A stretch of DNA of 64,000 bases from Tenacibaculum larymnensis (GCF_028829235.1 NZ_JAIWJY010000002.1:124001-188000), one strand, 5' to 3'; positions 9,076 through 18,171 are shown, counted from the first letter of the stretch. The notes: generated by a model not told the origin, from the letters alone. Numbers and translations: made by a program.

Positions 9076-9460
9076 CCAATTCAGTTATAGATTCTGCTAT
9101 TTTTTCTACTTGTCCGATTTCGTGGTTCCAAAAGTGAATTTCGTCAGTCAAAATTCCGTTTCCACTATGAGTCAAGATTATTAGATTTCCAAATCCGTCG
9201 AACCCGATAACAATTCCATTTTTAGGAAATCCATTCCATTCACGAGCGTTTTTTGTTTCGAGTGCAATGTGATTACAAGTCCGACTTATTCTTTTTCGGT
9301 CAGATTTGTCAAAAAAAGGATATAGTTCAAATTCAAATTCGTCTGTAACCAATTCGCCTCCATTTAATTTAATCATTCGGTTTTTAAATTCAGACGGGAA
9401 TTTTACGTTTAATTCTGATTCAGTTTCTCTAATATATTTTTCGTCTAAGTCAAATGGCAT
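9068..9460 (-). CDS. SMI1/KNR4 (SUKH) family protein
   Basis: 130 aa. The features of SUKH-fold proteins are visible: an N-terminal helix with IRETESELNVKFPSEFK, the LNGGE turn, YPFFDKSD, then IGFDGFGNLIIL and the C-terminal IHFWNHEIGQVEKIAESI. Bacterial members are often immunity proteins against contact-dependent or polymorphic toxins, though many stand alone with unknown partners. No toxin gene is adjacent here. A GTTGTGTATAA-like stretch upstream (about 9495-9510) is loosely similar to the leader boxes near 51451 and 53971. Confidence 0.8.
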   Translation of the reverse strand: MPFDLDEKYIRETESELNVKFPSEFKNRMIKLNGGELVTDEFEFELYPFFDKSDRKRISRTCNHIALETKNAREWNGFPKNGIVIGFDGFGNLIILTHSGNGILTDEIHFWNHEIGQVEKIAESITELDG

Positions 9461-9616
9461 TTTAAATTATTTTTTTTCATCTTGAGAATTACTGAATTAT
9501 ACACAACATGTCATAAAAGAACTAAAAGTACTGTTATTTTGATTTTTGTAGATGATAAAAGAAGGTTTTAACAATTTTATACATTTCAATTTTCGAGTTT
9601 CAATATAGTAAAATAA

Positions 9617-9744
9617 TGTCATTTCGAATAAGCGATTTTATGAGCGACTGAGAAATCTTAAGGTTGTGAGTTACTTTTATTAATGAGATTTCTCCTTGCA
9701 GTCGAAATGACAGTAAGTGTTTTCCCTCTGGTCGCAATGACGAG
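9617..9744. repeat. intergenic palindromic repeat, GTCATTTCGA type, copy 1
   Basis: Within the only gene-free stretch over 300 bases (9461-9825). TGTCATTTCGA at 9617 is the inverse of TCGAAATGACA ending at 9712, and AGAAATCT near 9650 is the inverse of AGATTTCT near 9687, so the 96-bp core can fold into a long interrupted hairpin. A partial third arm (CTCTGGTCGCAATGACG) follows to 9744. Related copies lie at 12463 and 38789. The rest of the gap (9461-9616, 9745-9825) shows no other clear structure. Confidence 0.7.
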
Positions 9745-9825
9745 AGATAAAAAATGTCAAAAAAGTGTAAAAGAAATGTCAACTCTCGTCTAAAGCAATT
9801 GAAAAGTAGGATATTTGTAAATAGT

Positions 9826-10689
9826 ATGAGTAAGAGCTTTAATTTAATAATATCCAAAATAGGGTTAACCCTATTTGCTGTAATAATTTTGTTTACTTCG
9901 TGTACGACCAACGAAAATTTTTTACAACGTGTAAAAGTTTCACTTCGAAATGTAGGACACCAGTTATTGCTGAGTAATGCAGATACTACCTCATTAGTTT
10001 TACCTGTACAGCAATTGAGTGAATCAACCTTTAAGCTAAGTTTTCAAAACAATTTGAAGATTGAACCAGATGGTTTGGTAGCTTTAGTTAATAGGAGTTT
10101 TAAAAAGTCAAGTTTTCCATCAAATTACATTCTAGAGGTTAAAAATTGTGATGATGAGGAAGTAGTGTATAGCTACGAAATGCAGAAAAAAGAAGAAAAA
10201 GCAATCATCCCTTGTAAAGGAAGGGCGTTGCCTACCAATTGTTATTTTATAGAAGTTCAATTTCTTAAAATAAGCAGGTCAAATAATAATCAGTTTATTT
10301 TTTATGGATTACTGGTTTTAATAGCTGTACTTGTAGGTTTTGTGTTTCAAAAAAAGAGGAAAAATAAAACGGCGACAACTAATAACCTAACGAATGTAGT
10401 AAACTTAGGGATTTTTGAGTTTTACCCAGAGCAAAACAAGTTAGTAAAACAAGCTGTAGAAATTAGTTTATCTAAAAAAGAATGTGAGTTGTTAGAAATT
10501 CTTATCAGTAAACCTAACGAAATTATAAAACGTGAAGAGTTAACTAAAAGAGTTTGGGAAGATAATGGTGTAGTAGTCGGAAGAAGTTTAGATACATATA
10601 TCTCTAAACTTCGTAAAAAGTTAAAAGATGATACATCCATAAAAATAACCAATATTCACGGAGTAGGATATAAACTAGAAATAGATTAA
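9826..10689 (+). CDS. membrane-anchored winged-helix regulator (ToxR-like topology)
   Basis: 287 aa from the ATG at 9826; an ATG 24 codons upstream (9754) would place a basic stretch before the signal and run into repeat-flanking DNA. Order: signal with lipobox-like LFTSC (Cys26), a periplasmic region of about 130 residues, one transmembrane helix (about 157-176) ending in KKRKNK, then a cytoplasmic OmpR/PhoB-type winged helix (about 193-287; LSKKECELLEILI, REELTKRVW, RSLDTYISKLRKKL, INITHGVGYKL-like end). It is a one-component regulator that would sense envelope state and bind DNA while in the membrane. It lies 31 bases before the PLP-enzyme gene, so it may share its transcript. Confidence 0.8.
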   Translation: MSKSFNLIISKIGLTLFAVIILFTSCTTNENFLQRVKVSLRNVGHQLLLSNADTTSLVLPVQQLSESTFKLSFQNNLKIEPDGLVALVNRSFKKSSFPSNYILEVKNCDDEEVVYSYEMQKKEEKAIIPCKGRALPTNCYFIEVQFLKISRSNNNQFIFYGLLVLIAVLVGFVFQKKRKNKTATTNNLTNVVNLGIFEFYPEQNKLVKQAVEISLSKKECELLEILISKPNEIIKREELTKRVWEDNGVVVGRSLDTYISKLRKKLKDDTSIKITNIHGVGYKLEID

Positions 10690-10720
10690 AGGCTTATTTT
10701 TGCGTTGATAACTTTTTAAA

Positions 10721-11662
10721 ATGCTGTTTCAACTAGAAATTCCCATACCAGAGAATGAACAAATTCATTTGCCTATTTTAAAAACAAAAGGAATTGAACT
10801 TTTTGTAAAAAGGGAAGACACTATCCACCCATTTGTTTCAGGAAATAAATTCAGAAAACTGAAGTACAATATTGAAGAAGCAAAACGACAAGGAAAAGAA
10901 ACCTTGTTAACCTTTGGAGGTGCCTATTCTAATCATATTGCAGCTACTGCTGCTGCAGGAAAAATAGCAGGATTCAAAACCATTGGAATTATCAGAGGAG
11001 ATGAGCTAGGTAAAGACTTAGTTAAGACGCTTTCTCAAAATGGAACTTTAAGAAATGCATACGAGAATGGTATGCAGTTTAAGTTTATTACAAGAGAAAC
11101 CTACCGAAACAAAACTTCTGAAGAATTCATCAATGAGTTAAAAAATGAGTTTGGTGATTTTTATTTGGTTCCAGAAGGAGGAACGAATGCATTAGCGGTA
11201 CAAGGCTGTGAAGAGATTTTAACAAATGAAGATGAAAAATTCGATTATATTTGTTGTGCAGTAGGTACTGGCGGAACAATTTCAGGATTGATAAATTCAG
11301 CTAAAAAACATCAAAAAATAATAGGGTTCCCTGCGTTGAAAGGTGATTTTTTAGTAGATGAAATCAAACCTTTTATACTCAAGAATGAGTATTGGAGTTT
11401 GCAAAATGAGTATCATTTTGGAGGCTACGGAAAATATACAGAGGAGTTAATCCGTTTTATAAATGAATTTAAAGAGCAAACAGGTGTTTTGCTAGATCCT
11501 ATTTATACAGGTAAAATGTTATTTGGAATATTAGATTTAGTGGCAAAGGACACATTTCTGAAAAACAGTAAAATACTGGCAATTCATACAGGAGGTTTAC
11601 AAGGAATAGCAGGAGTAAATCAAAAATTAAAGAATAAAAATCAAGAGTTAATAAAGGTTTAA
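10721..11662 (+). CDS. PLP-dependent D-cysteine desulfhydrase / ACC deaminase-like enzyme
   Basis: 313 aa, fold type II PLP enzyme. SGNKFRKLKYN holds the probable Schiff-base Lys43, followed by FGGAYSNHIAATAAAG, the substrate/cofactor loop, and CCAVGTGGTISGL, the phosphate-binding loop. Family members cleave D-cysteine to pyruvate, sulfide and ammonia or act on 1-aminocyclopropane-1-carboxylate; the sequence does not decide between them. Cytoplasmic. The stop overlaps the next ATG by one base (TAATG), indicating translational coupling to the glucosaminidase gene. Confidence 0.88.
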   Translation: MLFQLEIPIPENEQIHLPILKTKGIELFVKREDTIHPFVSGNKFRKLKYNIEEAKRQGKETLLTFGGAYSNHIAATAAAGKIAGFKTIGIIRGDELGKDLVKTLSQNGTLRNAYENGMQFKFITRETYRNKTSEEFINELKNEFGDFYLVPEGGTNALAVQGCEEILTNEDEKFDYICCAVGTGGTISGLINSAKKHQKIIGFPALKGDFLVDEIKPFILKNEYWSLQNEYHFGGYGKYTEELIRFINEFKEQTGVLLDPIYTGKMLFGILDLVAKDTFLKNSKILAIHTGGLQGIAGVNQKLKNKNQELIKV

Positions 11663-12456
11663 TGAGAATAAAGGTAGTTTTTTTAGCAGTTTGTGCTGTA
11701 ATATTGACAAGTTGTGGATCAGGTAAGAATGTAGTAAAAAGTACACCAAATGAAGTGGTTTTAGAACCTAGAGAAGAAAAAGCGCCTGAGTTACCACAGT
11801 TAGAACAAATACAAAAACCAATATCAACTACTACAAATCATACGGAAGCATATATTCAAAAATTTGCACCAATTGCGGTTAAGAAAATGCACGAACATGG
11901 TATTCCAGCTAGTATCACCTTAGCACAAGGGGTATTAGAATCAGGAAGTGGTAGAAGTGCATTAGCTCTTAGATCAAACAATCATTTTGGAATCAAATGT
12001 CATAGAGGTTGGCAAGGGCATAGTGTAACTCACGATGATGATGAAAAAGGAGAATGTTTTAGAAAATATAAATATCCAGAAACATCGTATGAAGATCACT
12101 CTCAGTTTTTATTAACTCGTAAAAGGTATGCAAGCTTATTCAGGTTGAGACATACAGATTACAAAGGTTGGGCTTATGGGTTAAAAAGAGCAGGATATGC
12201 AACGGACAGAAAATATCCTCAAAAATTAATATCTATTATTAGAAAGTACAATCTAGATAAATACGATAGAGTAAGACGAGATGGTTCTCTAGCAGCAAAA
12301 ACACCAACTTATAAAACAAGTTCTCATAAAGTTCAAAAAGGAGATACGTTGTATTCTATATCCAGACGATATAATATTTCGGTACAACGATTAAAAGAAG
12401 TAAATGGGCTAAGTGACAATAACATTAGTATTGGTCAAGATTTGCTAGTAAAATAA
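11662..12456 (+). CDS. peptidoglycan glucosaminidase lipoprotein with LysM
   Basis: 264 aa. Lipobox ILTSC (Cys18). A GH73-type glucosaminidase domain spans about residues 60-195, with ITLAQGVLESGSGRS (likely catalytic Glu), SNNHFGIKC and the YPETSYEDHSQFL block. A LysM motif closes the protein (about 220-264: VQKGDTLYSISRRYNI ... LKEVNGL). It should trim or remodel peptidoglycan in the periplasm. It is coupled to the upstream PLP gene by a one-base overlap, without an obvious metabolic link. Confidence 0.92.
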   Translation: MRIKVVFLAVCAVILTSCGSGKNVVKSTPNEVVLEPREEKAPELPQLEQIQKPISTTTNHTEAYIQKFAPIAVKKMHEHGIPASITLAQGVLESGSGRSALALRSNNHFGIKCHRGWQGHSVTHDDDEKGECFRKYKYPETSYEDHSQFLLTRKRYASLFRLRHTDYKGWAYGLKRAGYATDRKYPQKLISIIRKYNLDKYDRVRRDGSLAAKTPTYKTSSHKVQKGDTLYSISRRYNISVQRLKEVNGLSDNNISIGQDLLVK

Positions 12457-12462
12457 ACGAAA

Positions 12463-12577
12463 TGTCATTTCGAACTGTAATGTAACGGAAGTGAGAAATC
12501 TGAAGGGCTTTGATTCTGTTTATTAAAAATATTTACTGTTTCTTTGAATGAGATTCCTCTCGTTGGTAGGAATGACG
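12463..12577. repeat. intergenic palindromic repeat, GTCATTTCGA type, copy 2
   Basis: TGTCATTTCGAAC at the left, GTGAGAAATCT near 12495, GAATGAGATTCCTC near 12548 and AGGAATGAC at the right repeat the organisation of copy 1 at 9617 with a diverged middle. It sits between convergent genes. Confidence 0.65.
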
Positions 12578-12581
12578 ACGT

Positions 12582-12606
12582 AAAAAAGCGGAGTAAAACT
12601 CCGCTT
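12582..12606 (-). terminator. terminator of the VWA gene
   Basis: On the minus strand AGCGGAG, loop TTTTA, CTCCGCT is followed by TTTTTT. It lies 26 bases after the stop at 12632. Confidence 0.75.
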
Positions 12607-12631
12607 CAACTTAACCAAACCCCAATCAAAA

Positions 12632-13762
12632 CTACCAAGAGTAATTTTTCTTTTTTGCTTGTTTTTTAATGGCTTTAATCATAACACTTTCTAATTCATT
12701 TTTTTTAGAATTTTCGCGTTGTTTTTTTGCTACATAAGACTTTCTTTTTTTATTTAACTCTTGAATTTTTTGCTGAATTTCAGCACGCTCTTTACGTTTC
12801 TTTTCAACATACACTTTAATTTCTTTGGCAGATTTATTTTGTAACTGTTTAGGAAGTTGTTTCTTTTTTAAAGAGCTATAATCAATTTCTTTTTCCTCTG
12901 TAGCATCCACCAAATCCCATTCTGCATTTTTATATAATTTAGAACTTTTAGTTACAGCACGTTTAACTACTACAGCTTCATCTAAACTTTCAGCATTCAT
13001 ATCTTGTTTTGCTTGATTACTATATTTAGAATACCCATAAGAACCATAGTGAATGTAGGTGTCATTTAAACGTTTGTTTAAAATAATAATATCGTTATCG
13101 TATGGAGTTACAATATGTACAATATGTTTGTTTTGATTAATAGTCATATAATCACCACCTCCATAAATAGCTCCGTCTTGCCATCTTCCAGTAATACCTT
13201 GGTTATAATCACCACAAAAAATAGTATTTATGGTAATATCTTTTTCTTTAGCATTTGTAATAGCATCTCTGTAATTAATTTTTCCTTGAGTAAAAGGTTC
13301 ATTTCCTGCAATAAAAATCATTTTTAAATCACGTTTGTTAGCTCCCCAATCTAATTCGTCTAGCGACGTTTGTATTACTTGACCACAATATTCACTACCA
13401 CCATTAGTACTCAAAGAAAAAAGATGCTCAGAAATCTCATCTAAATCACTAGTAAACTGTAAAACTTGTCGGATATAACCTTCTCTAGAAGATAAACTTG
13501 AGTTTCCGTATTCGTACAAAGCTATTTCTAAGTTAGGAGTGGTACCATTACATTTGGCGTACGATAGTTCGTTTACAATTTCCCATAATTGTGCTTTTGC
13601 CTGATTGATAAGTCCATCCATACTATTACTTGTATCTAGTAATAATGCAACTTTAACGGTTTGTTTTTTTACTTTTCTTGTACGTTGATTTTCATTAGCA
13701 AACGTAGTTGCTGTTAGTAGTACTAAGCAAAAGAAAAATACTTTGAATGCGTGCGTTTTCAT
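12632..13762 (-). CDS. exported VWA-domain protein
   Basis: 376 aa. Signal peptide about 1-22 (FFFCLVLLTATTFAN). A von Willebrand A domain follows with an intact MIDAS start DTSNS (43-47), and NGGSEYCG and FIAGNEPFTQG further on. The C-terminal 90 residues (about 285-376) are an extremely Lys/Glu/Gln-rich helical tail, probably coiled coil. VWA domains bind protein ligands through a metal ion; the partner is unknown. Standalone gene, divergent from the lipoprotein operon at 14007. Confidence 0.82.
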   Translation of the reverse strand: MKTHAFKVFFFCLVLLTATTFANENQRTRKVKKQTVKVALLLDTSNSMDGLINQAKAQLWEIVNELSYAKCNGTTPNLEIALYEYGNSSLSSREGYIRQVLQFTSDLDEISEHLFSLSTNGGSEYCGQVIQTSLDELDWGANKRDLKMIFIAGNEPFTQGKINYRDAITNAKEKDITINTIFCGDYNQGITGRWQDGAIYGGGDYMTINQNKHIVHIVTPYDNDIIILNKRLNDTYIHYGSYGYSKYSNQAKQDMNAESLDEAVVVKRAVTKSSKLYKNAEWDLVDATEEKEIDYSSLKKKQLPKQLQNKSAKEIKVYVEKKRKERAEIQQKIQELNKKRKSYVAKKQRENSKKNELESVMIKAIKKQAKKKNYSW

Positions 13763-14006
13763 AATTTTTGTTTTTAGTTATTAATTGGGTGAAAAGTTTG
13801 ATTGGTGTTAATTCCTATTCAAAACTACCTCCAACTTTTTTCTTAAAAAATCAAGAATGAGTAAACGCACTATTTTGTTTAGGGAAATGATAAGTTAAAT
13901 GAGTAACACCTATTTTTTGACTGTTTTTTGAAGTGTTCTGGTGTAGTAGCCGTTTTTTTGTATGGGTTTAAGTGAGTATGTTTACACAAATAAAAAATTA
14001 ATAAGT

Positions 14007-14720
14007 ATGAAAAAAGAAGTGATTTTAATATTCCTTTTTTTAGGAATTATATGTGCAAGTTGTAAGTCGAATACCAAAAATGAAGCTAATGAAATAACTG
14101 TTTTAGATAAAACTAAGAAAGAGATTAAAGTTGATACTTCTTTAATTAAAATAGCTGATTTACCATTTCATATTGATAGCACATTGTATTTCATTCATCC
14201 AATAGGATATGTGAAAAGTAATAAGGATAATGGTTACTTCTTAAAATCTTCAAGTAGTGAAGGAGTTTATCATTTGACTAATTCCTATGAAAATGAGCTT
14301 AATGGAATGATGGCAAATCTAAAGTTTCAAAAAATGGGTTCAGATGTATTAACCTCTTTAACAAGAGAGAATATTAAAATTTCTTCTGTAGAGTTTTTAA
14401 GAACTATTTTTGATAAAACAAAACAGCAAATTCTTTTATATAAAGTTATTGATGCTGATACAAATGATGATAAAAAGTTAGATTTTAAGGATGATACTAG
14501 TTTGTATATTAGTAAAATTAATGGTTCTGGATTTAAGAAGATTTCACTACCAAATCAAAAGCTGTTAAACACACAATTAATGGAGGTTAATAATAGACTA
14601 TATTTTAAAACAACCGAAAGCTTAAAAACAAAAGAAGATAAACTAGAAATACATTATTTTTATGTTGATTTTAATACTGAAAGCTTTAAGGCTGTTGAAT
14701 ACTATCCTGTAAATGATTAA
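14007..14720 (+). CDS. lipoprotein of unknown function, first gene of a LytS/LytTR operon
   Basis: 237 aa from the ATG at 14007; an ATG 15 codons upstream (13962) would precede the signal peptide. The lipobox is CASC (Cys19). The mature part is mostly beta with a DADTNDDKKLDFKD stretch (about 150-163), reminiscent of a calcium-binding dockerin/EF-type loop. No family recognised. It overlaps the kinase gene by 8 bases, so it is probably co-translated and may be a periplasmic input or accessory to that kinase. Confidence 0.7.
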   Translation: MKKEVILIFLFLGIICASCKSNTKNEANEITVLDKTKKEIKVDTSLIKIADLPFHIDSTLYFIHPIGYVKSNKDNGYFLKSSSSEGVYHLTNSYENELNGMMANLKFQKMGSDVLTSLTRENIKISSVEFLRTIFDKTKQQILLYKVIDADTNDDKKLDFKDDTSLYISKINGSGFKKISLPNQKLLNTQLMEVNNRLYFKTTESLKTKEDKLEIHYFYVDFNTESFKAVEYYPVND

Positions 14721-16905
14721 AAAAATATACATATTATTATTTCTTTTTCTGTCTTTGGGAGTCTTTTCCCAAGAAGATAAAAAACTATCAAAAGAATTTT
14801 TAGTAAAAGTTCAAGTGGTGAGTAAGGAAAGAAATCACCCCATTAAAGATGCGAGAGTAGAAGTAAACGGACGAACTTTCCGGTTTTCTGAAATAACGGG
14901 AAACTATACTGTAAAAGCAACAGCAGGAAGCCAATTGGAAGTGTCACATCCTAATTTTAATCGTGTTTTTTATACTATTAAAGATGATGAAGATATAAAG
15001 GTGGAAGTTGAAGGTTTTACATCCAAAAGAAAATCAAAACTAAGTTCTTATAGTAAAAGAAAGCAAGTAGGTTTATACTCACAATATTTAGATTCAGTTG
15101 AATTTTATAAGAAGAAAGATATTGATAAAAGTTTGTCTTTTGTTGAAAAAACGTTATTAACAAACCCTAATAAAAACCAAAGAGCAAATGTATTCAAAGA
15201 ATTAGCAGATGTATACTTTTATTGGAAACAGTACGATTTAGCGGTTGAAAATTATCAAATTTCTTTACAAGAAGTGAATTCGCCCAGAATTCGTCTGAAA
15301 TTGGCTAAAGCAGCATTTTTATCTGAAGATTATAGCAGTAGTGAACAGAACTATTTGCAAAGTTTACAAAGCGGAGTGTTAAATAATTACTTGAGTTTAA
15401 CTGCATATCAAGGGTTAGGAGACGTGTATTTAGTTCAAAAAAACTATAACAAGGCTAAAGCAAACTATGAAAAAGCATTAGCAATTGCGAAAAAGAACTT
15501 AATCACTCCTAAAATAACAGATTTAAATTCTAAACTAGCAGAAGTTTTTGCAGCTCAAGGAAACACACAAAAAGCTGATGGATATTTTAAGAATTCTTTA
15601 AAATTAGCATCTGAAGAAAATAAGAAGCGTTCGTTAAAGGAACAGCAAAAAGTAGCCGATTTTTATAACAAGTCTCAACGATATGACGAAGAAATTCAAT
15701 TACGAAAAGAGAGCTTAAAAGAAGCAGATGATATAGTTATTGAGGCTGAAAATAATGAATCATTAGTTGATTCAATTACCTCACAAAAAATCAACTATAA
15801 AATTGGTAACGCCTACATGCAAAAATCTGAATATGAAGAAGCAATTCCATATTTAAAAAAGAGTATTGCAGATGCAGATAAAAACAAAGACTTAATCATT
15901 CAAAAAGATGCAACCAAGCGCTTATCAGAAGTATATGCAACGGTAGGAGACTATACAGAAGCATTAAAAACCTATCAAGATTATGTAACGCTGGTAGATA
16001 CGTTGTATTCGAGAAAAGAACAGGAAATTCAGCAGGTAAAACGTTTTAGTAAGCGAATTTCAGACAATCAAAACAGGATAGCGAGTTTAGAAAAAGATAA
16101 AAAATTAGCAGATAGTAAAATCAGTTTAGCATATAAAGATCAGCAATTGGTTCAGGAGAGTAACAAGCGACAAAAATGGATTATTTATTCACTAATAGGA
16201 GGTTTTTTATTGATGATTCTGTTAGTGTATTTTATGTTTAGAACCAACAAGCAACAAAAATTAGCAAACAATTTATTGGCATTAAAATCGATGCGTTCAC
16301 AAATGAATCCGCATTTTATTTTCAATGCATTAAACTCAGTAAATAGTTTTATAGCGGTAAATGATGAACGAAGTGCAAATCGATATTTATCAGAATTTTC
16401 AGTATTAATGCGTTCGGTATTAGAAAATTCAGATGAAGATTTCATACCATTGACTAAAGAAATTGAGTTGTTAGAATTGTACGTTAAATTAGAACATAAC
16501 CGTTTTAAGGATAAGTTCGACTACAACATCCATATTGAAGAAAGTATACCGCTGGAGCAATACTCTATTCCACCAATGTTACTACAACCGTATATAGAAA
16601 ATGCTATTTGGCATGGGCTTCGATATAAAAAAGAAAAAGGAAAACTTCAAATTTCGATGCTTCCTAAAAATAATGAGTCTATCACAATTTTGATAGAAGA
16701 TGATGGAATAGGAAGGGAGAAATCAATAGAAATGAAGACGAAAAATCAACTTAAACAGAAATCAAAAGGAATGAGTACTATTAAAAATAGAATTGCCATT
16801 CTGAACGATATGTATCAAGATAAAATATCTGTGATGGTTTCTAATGTTTATGAGGACGGAAGTGGGACTAAGGTTGAATTGACACTAAAAAAAGACGAAA
16901 ATTAG
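14713..16905 (+). CDS. TPR-containing LytS-type sensor histidine kinase
   Basis: 730 aa. Signal peptide (about 1-19), then a small carboxypeptidase-regulatory-like beta domain (about 30-98), TPR repeats (about 110-450), one transmembrane helix (about 492-512), and a cytoplasmic His-kinase region with MNPHFIFNALNSV (phosphoacceptor His534) and an HATPase with PPMLLQPYIENAIWHG and GIGR. So a large periplasmic TPR sensor drives a LytS-like kinase. The next gene, 2 bases on, is its evident LytTR partner. Ligand unknown. Confidence 0.9.
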   Translation: MIKKIYILLFLFLSLGVFSQEDKKLSKEFLVKVQVVSKERNHPIKDARVEVNGRTFRFSEITGNYTVKATAGSQLEVSHPNFNRVFYTIKDDEDIKVEVEGFTSKRKSKLSSYSKRKQVGLYSQYLDSVEFYKKKDIDKSLSFVEKTLLTNPNKNQRANVFKELADVYFYWKQYDLAVENYQISLQEVNSPRIRLKLAKAAFLSEDYSSSEQNYLQSLQSGVLNNYLSLTAYQGLGDVYLVQKNYNKAKANYEKALAIAKKNLITPKITDLNSKLAEVFAAQGNTQKADGYFKNSLKLASEENKKRSLKEQQKVADFYNKSQRYDEEIQLRKESLKEADDIVIEAENNESLVDSITSQKINYKIGNAYMQKSEYEEAIPYLKKSIADADKNKDLIIQKDATKRLSEVYATVGDYTEALKTYQDYVTLVDTLYSRKEQEIQQVKRFSKRISDNQNRIASLEKDKKLADSKISLAYKDQQLVQESNKRQKWIIYSLIGGFLLMILLVYFMFRTNKQQKLANNLLALKSMRSQMNPHFIFNALNSVNSFIAVNDERSANRYLSEFSVLMRSVLENSDEDFIPLTKEIELLELYVKLEHNRFKDKFDYNIHIEESIPLEQYSIPPMLLQPYIENAIWHGLRYKKEKGKLQISMLPKNNESITILIEDDGIGREKSIEMKTKNQLKQKSKGMSTIKNRIAILNDMYQDKISVMVSNVYEDGSGTKVELTLKKDEN

Positions 16906-16907
16906 CA

Positions 16908-17642
16908 ATGAAAATAAAAGCAATTATAGTTGAAGACGAGAAAATAAGTAGAGATATTCTACGAAATTATATAGCTAAATACTGTCCTAATGTTGAATTG
17001 TTAGGAGAAGCAAGCAATATCGGAGAAGCACAAAGATTAATTGAAAAACACGAATTAGACTTGGTGTTTTTAGATGTAGAAATGCCTTTTGGTAATGCTT
17101 TTGATTTGTTAGAAAAAGTAGAAAATAAAACTTTTGAAGTAGTTTTTGTAACAGCTTACGATCATTACGCCATTGAAGCATTAAATAATCAAGCAACTTA
17201 TTATTTGTTAAAGCCAATTTCAATAGATGAGCTAATTAAGGCAGTAAGTATTGTAACGGAAATTAAAGAAAAAGAAAATGAGTTAGAAACTGCTGTGTTA
17301 ATGCCAAAAGCCATACATCAAGTAAATGGAAAGATAACCATTCCGCAGCAAGATGGGTTTGAAGTAGTAGCAGTAAATGAAATTTTATTTTGTAAAGCAG
17401 ATGATAACTATACTGAAATATATTTTGAGAACTCTAAAAAATTAGTGAGTAAAACACTAAAATATTTTGAAGAAGCCTTAAAAAATAACTCTTTTGTGAG
17501 GGTGCACAAATCGTTTTTAGTGAATATAAACGAAATTTCAAAATATAAAAAAGGAAAAGGAGGAAGCGTAATATTGTCAAACGGAAAAGAGATTATGGTT
17601 TCCGCATCTAAAAAAGCAAATTTATTATCATATTTTAAATAA
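16908..17642 (+). CDS. LytTR-family response regulator
   Basis: 244 aa. Receiver domain 1-125 with the acidic pair VEDE near residue 10, phosphoacceptor Asp56 in FLDVEMPFG, and the conserved Thr and Lys (VTAYDHYA, LLKPI). A LytTR DNA-binding domain occupies about 145-244 (EVVAVNEILFCKADDNYTEI ... FVRVHKSFLVNI). It forms a cognate pair with the kinase just upstream. Its targets are not visible here. Confidence 0.94.
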   Translation: MKIKAIIVEDEKISRDILRNYIAKYCPNVELLGEASNIGEAQRLIEKHELDLVFLDVEMPFGNAFDLLEKVENKTFEVVFVTAYDHYAIEALNNQATYYLLKPISIDELIKAVSIVTEIKEKENELETAVLMPKAIHQVNGKITIPQQDGFEVVAVNEILFCKADDNYTEIYFENSKKLVSKTLKYFEEALKNNSFVRVHKSFLVNINEISKYKKGKGGSVILSNGKEIMVSASKKANLLSYFK

Positions 17643-17646
17643 AACT

Positions 17647-18162
17647 ATGCCAATTATAAAATCAGTAAGAGGAAAACACCCACAAATTCCAGAAGATTGT
17701 TACATCGCAGAAAACGCAACTATTGTAGGTGATGTACAAATGGGAAAAGAGTGTAGTGTATGGTTCAATGCAGTAATTCGTGGAGATGTACATTATATAA
17801 AAATGGGAGATAAAGTAAATGTACAAGACGGAGCAGTAATACATGCAACCTATCAAAAATCACCAACTACTATCGGAAATAATGTTTCCATTGGTCACAA
17901 TGCTTTAGTACATGGATGTACTATTCATGACAATGTGTTGGTAGGTATGGGTAGTATTATTATGGATGATTGTATAGTAGAATCTAATTCTATAATTGCA
18001 GCAGGAGCAGTTGTAACTAAAAATACGCATATTGAAAGTGGGAGCATTTATGCGGGAGTACCAGCAAAAAAAGTAAAAGATATTTCTAAAGAACTTATTT
18101 CAGGAGAAATTGACAGGATTGCTAATAATTATGTTAAATATTCAGGTTGGTTTAAAGAGTAA
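17647..18162 (+). CDS. gamma-carbonic anhydrase family protein
   Basis: 171 aa left-handed beta-helix of hexapeptide repeats. The likely metal ligands are His66 (DGAVIH), His84 and His89 (IGHNALVHG), as in the YrdA/PaaY/gamma-CA group. Enzymatic activity is not assured, since several family members bind zinc without known activity. It starts 4 bases after the response regulator, so it is in the same operon; a terminator follows. Confidence 0.9.
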   Translation: MPIIKSVRGKHPQIPEDCYIAENATIVGDVQMGKECSVWFNAVIRGDVHYIKMGDKVNVQDGAVIHATYQKSPTTIGNNVSIGHNALVHGCTIHDNVLVGMGSIIMDDCIVESNSIIAAGAVVTKNTHIESGSIYAGVPAKKVKDISKELISGEIDRIANNYVKYSGWFKE

Positions 18163-18171
18163 TAGAAAAGT

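Noticed and set aside
9068..9460. Complete toxin-immunity module at the SMI1/KNR4 gene
   Set aside because: No toxin-like gene with a polymorphic C-terminus lies beside it.
9754..9825. Upstream ATG as start of the winged-helix regulator
   Set aside because: It adds 24 basic residues before a proper signal sequence; the ATG at 9826 fits better.
9600..9911. A 103-codon minus-strand open frame over the palindromic repeat
   Set aside because: It is made largely of the repeat and of sequence antisense to the winged-helix gene.
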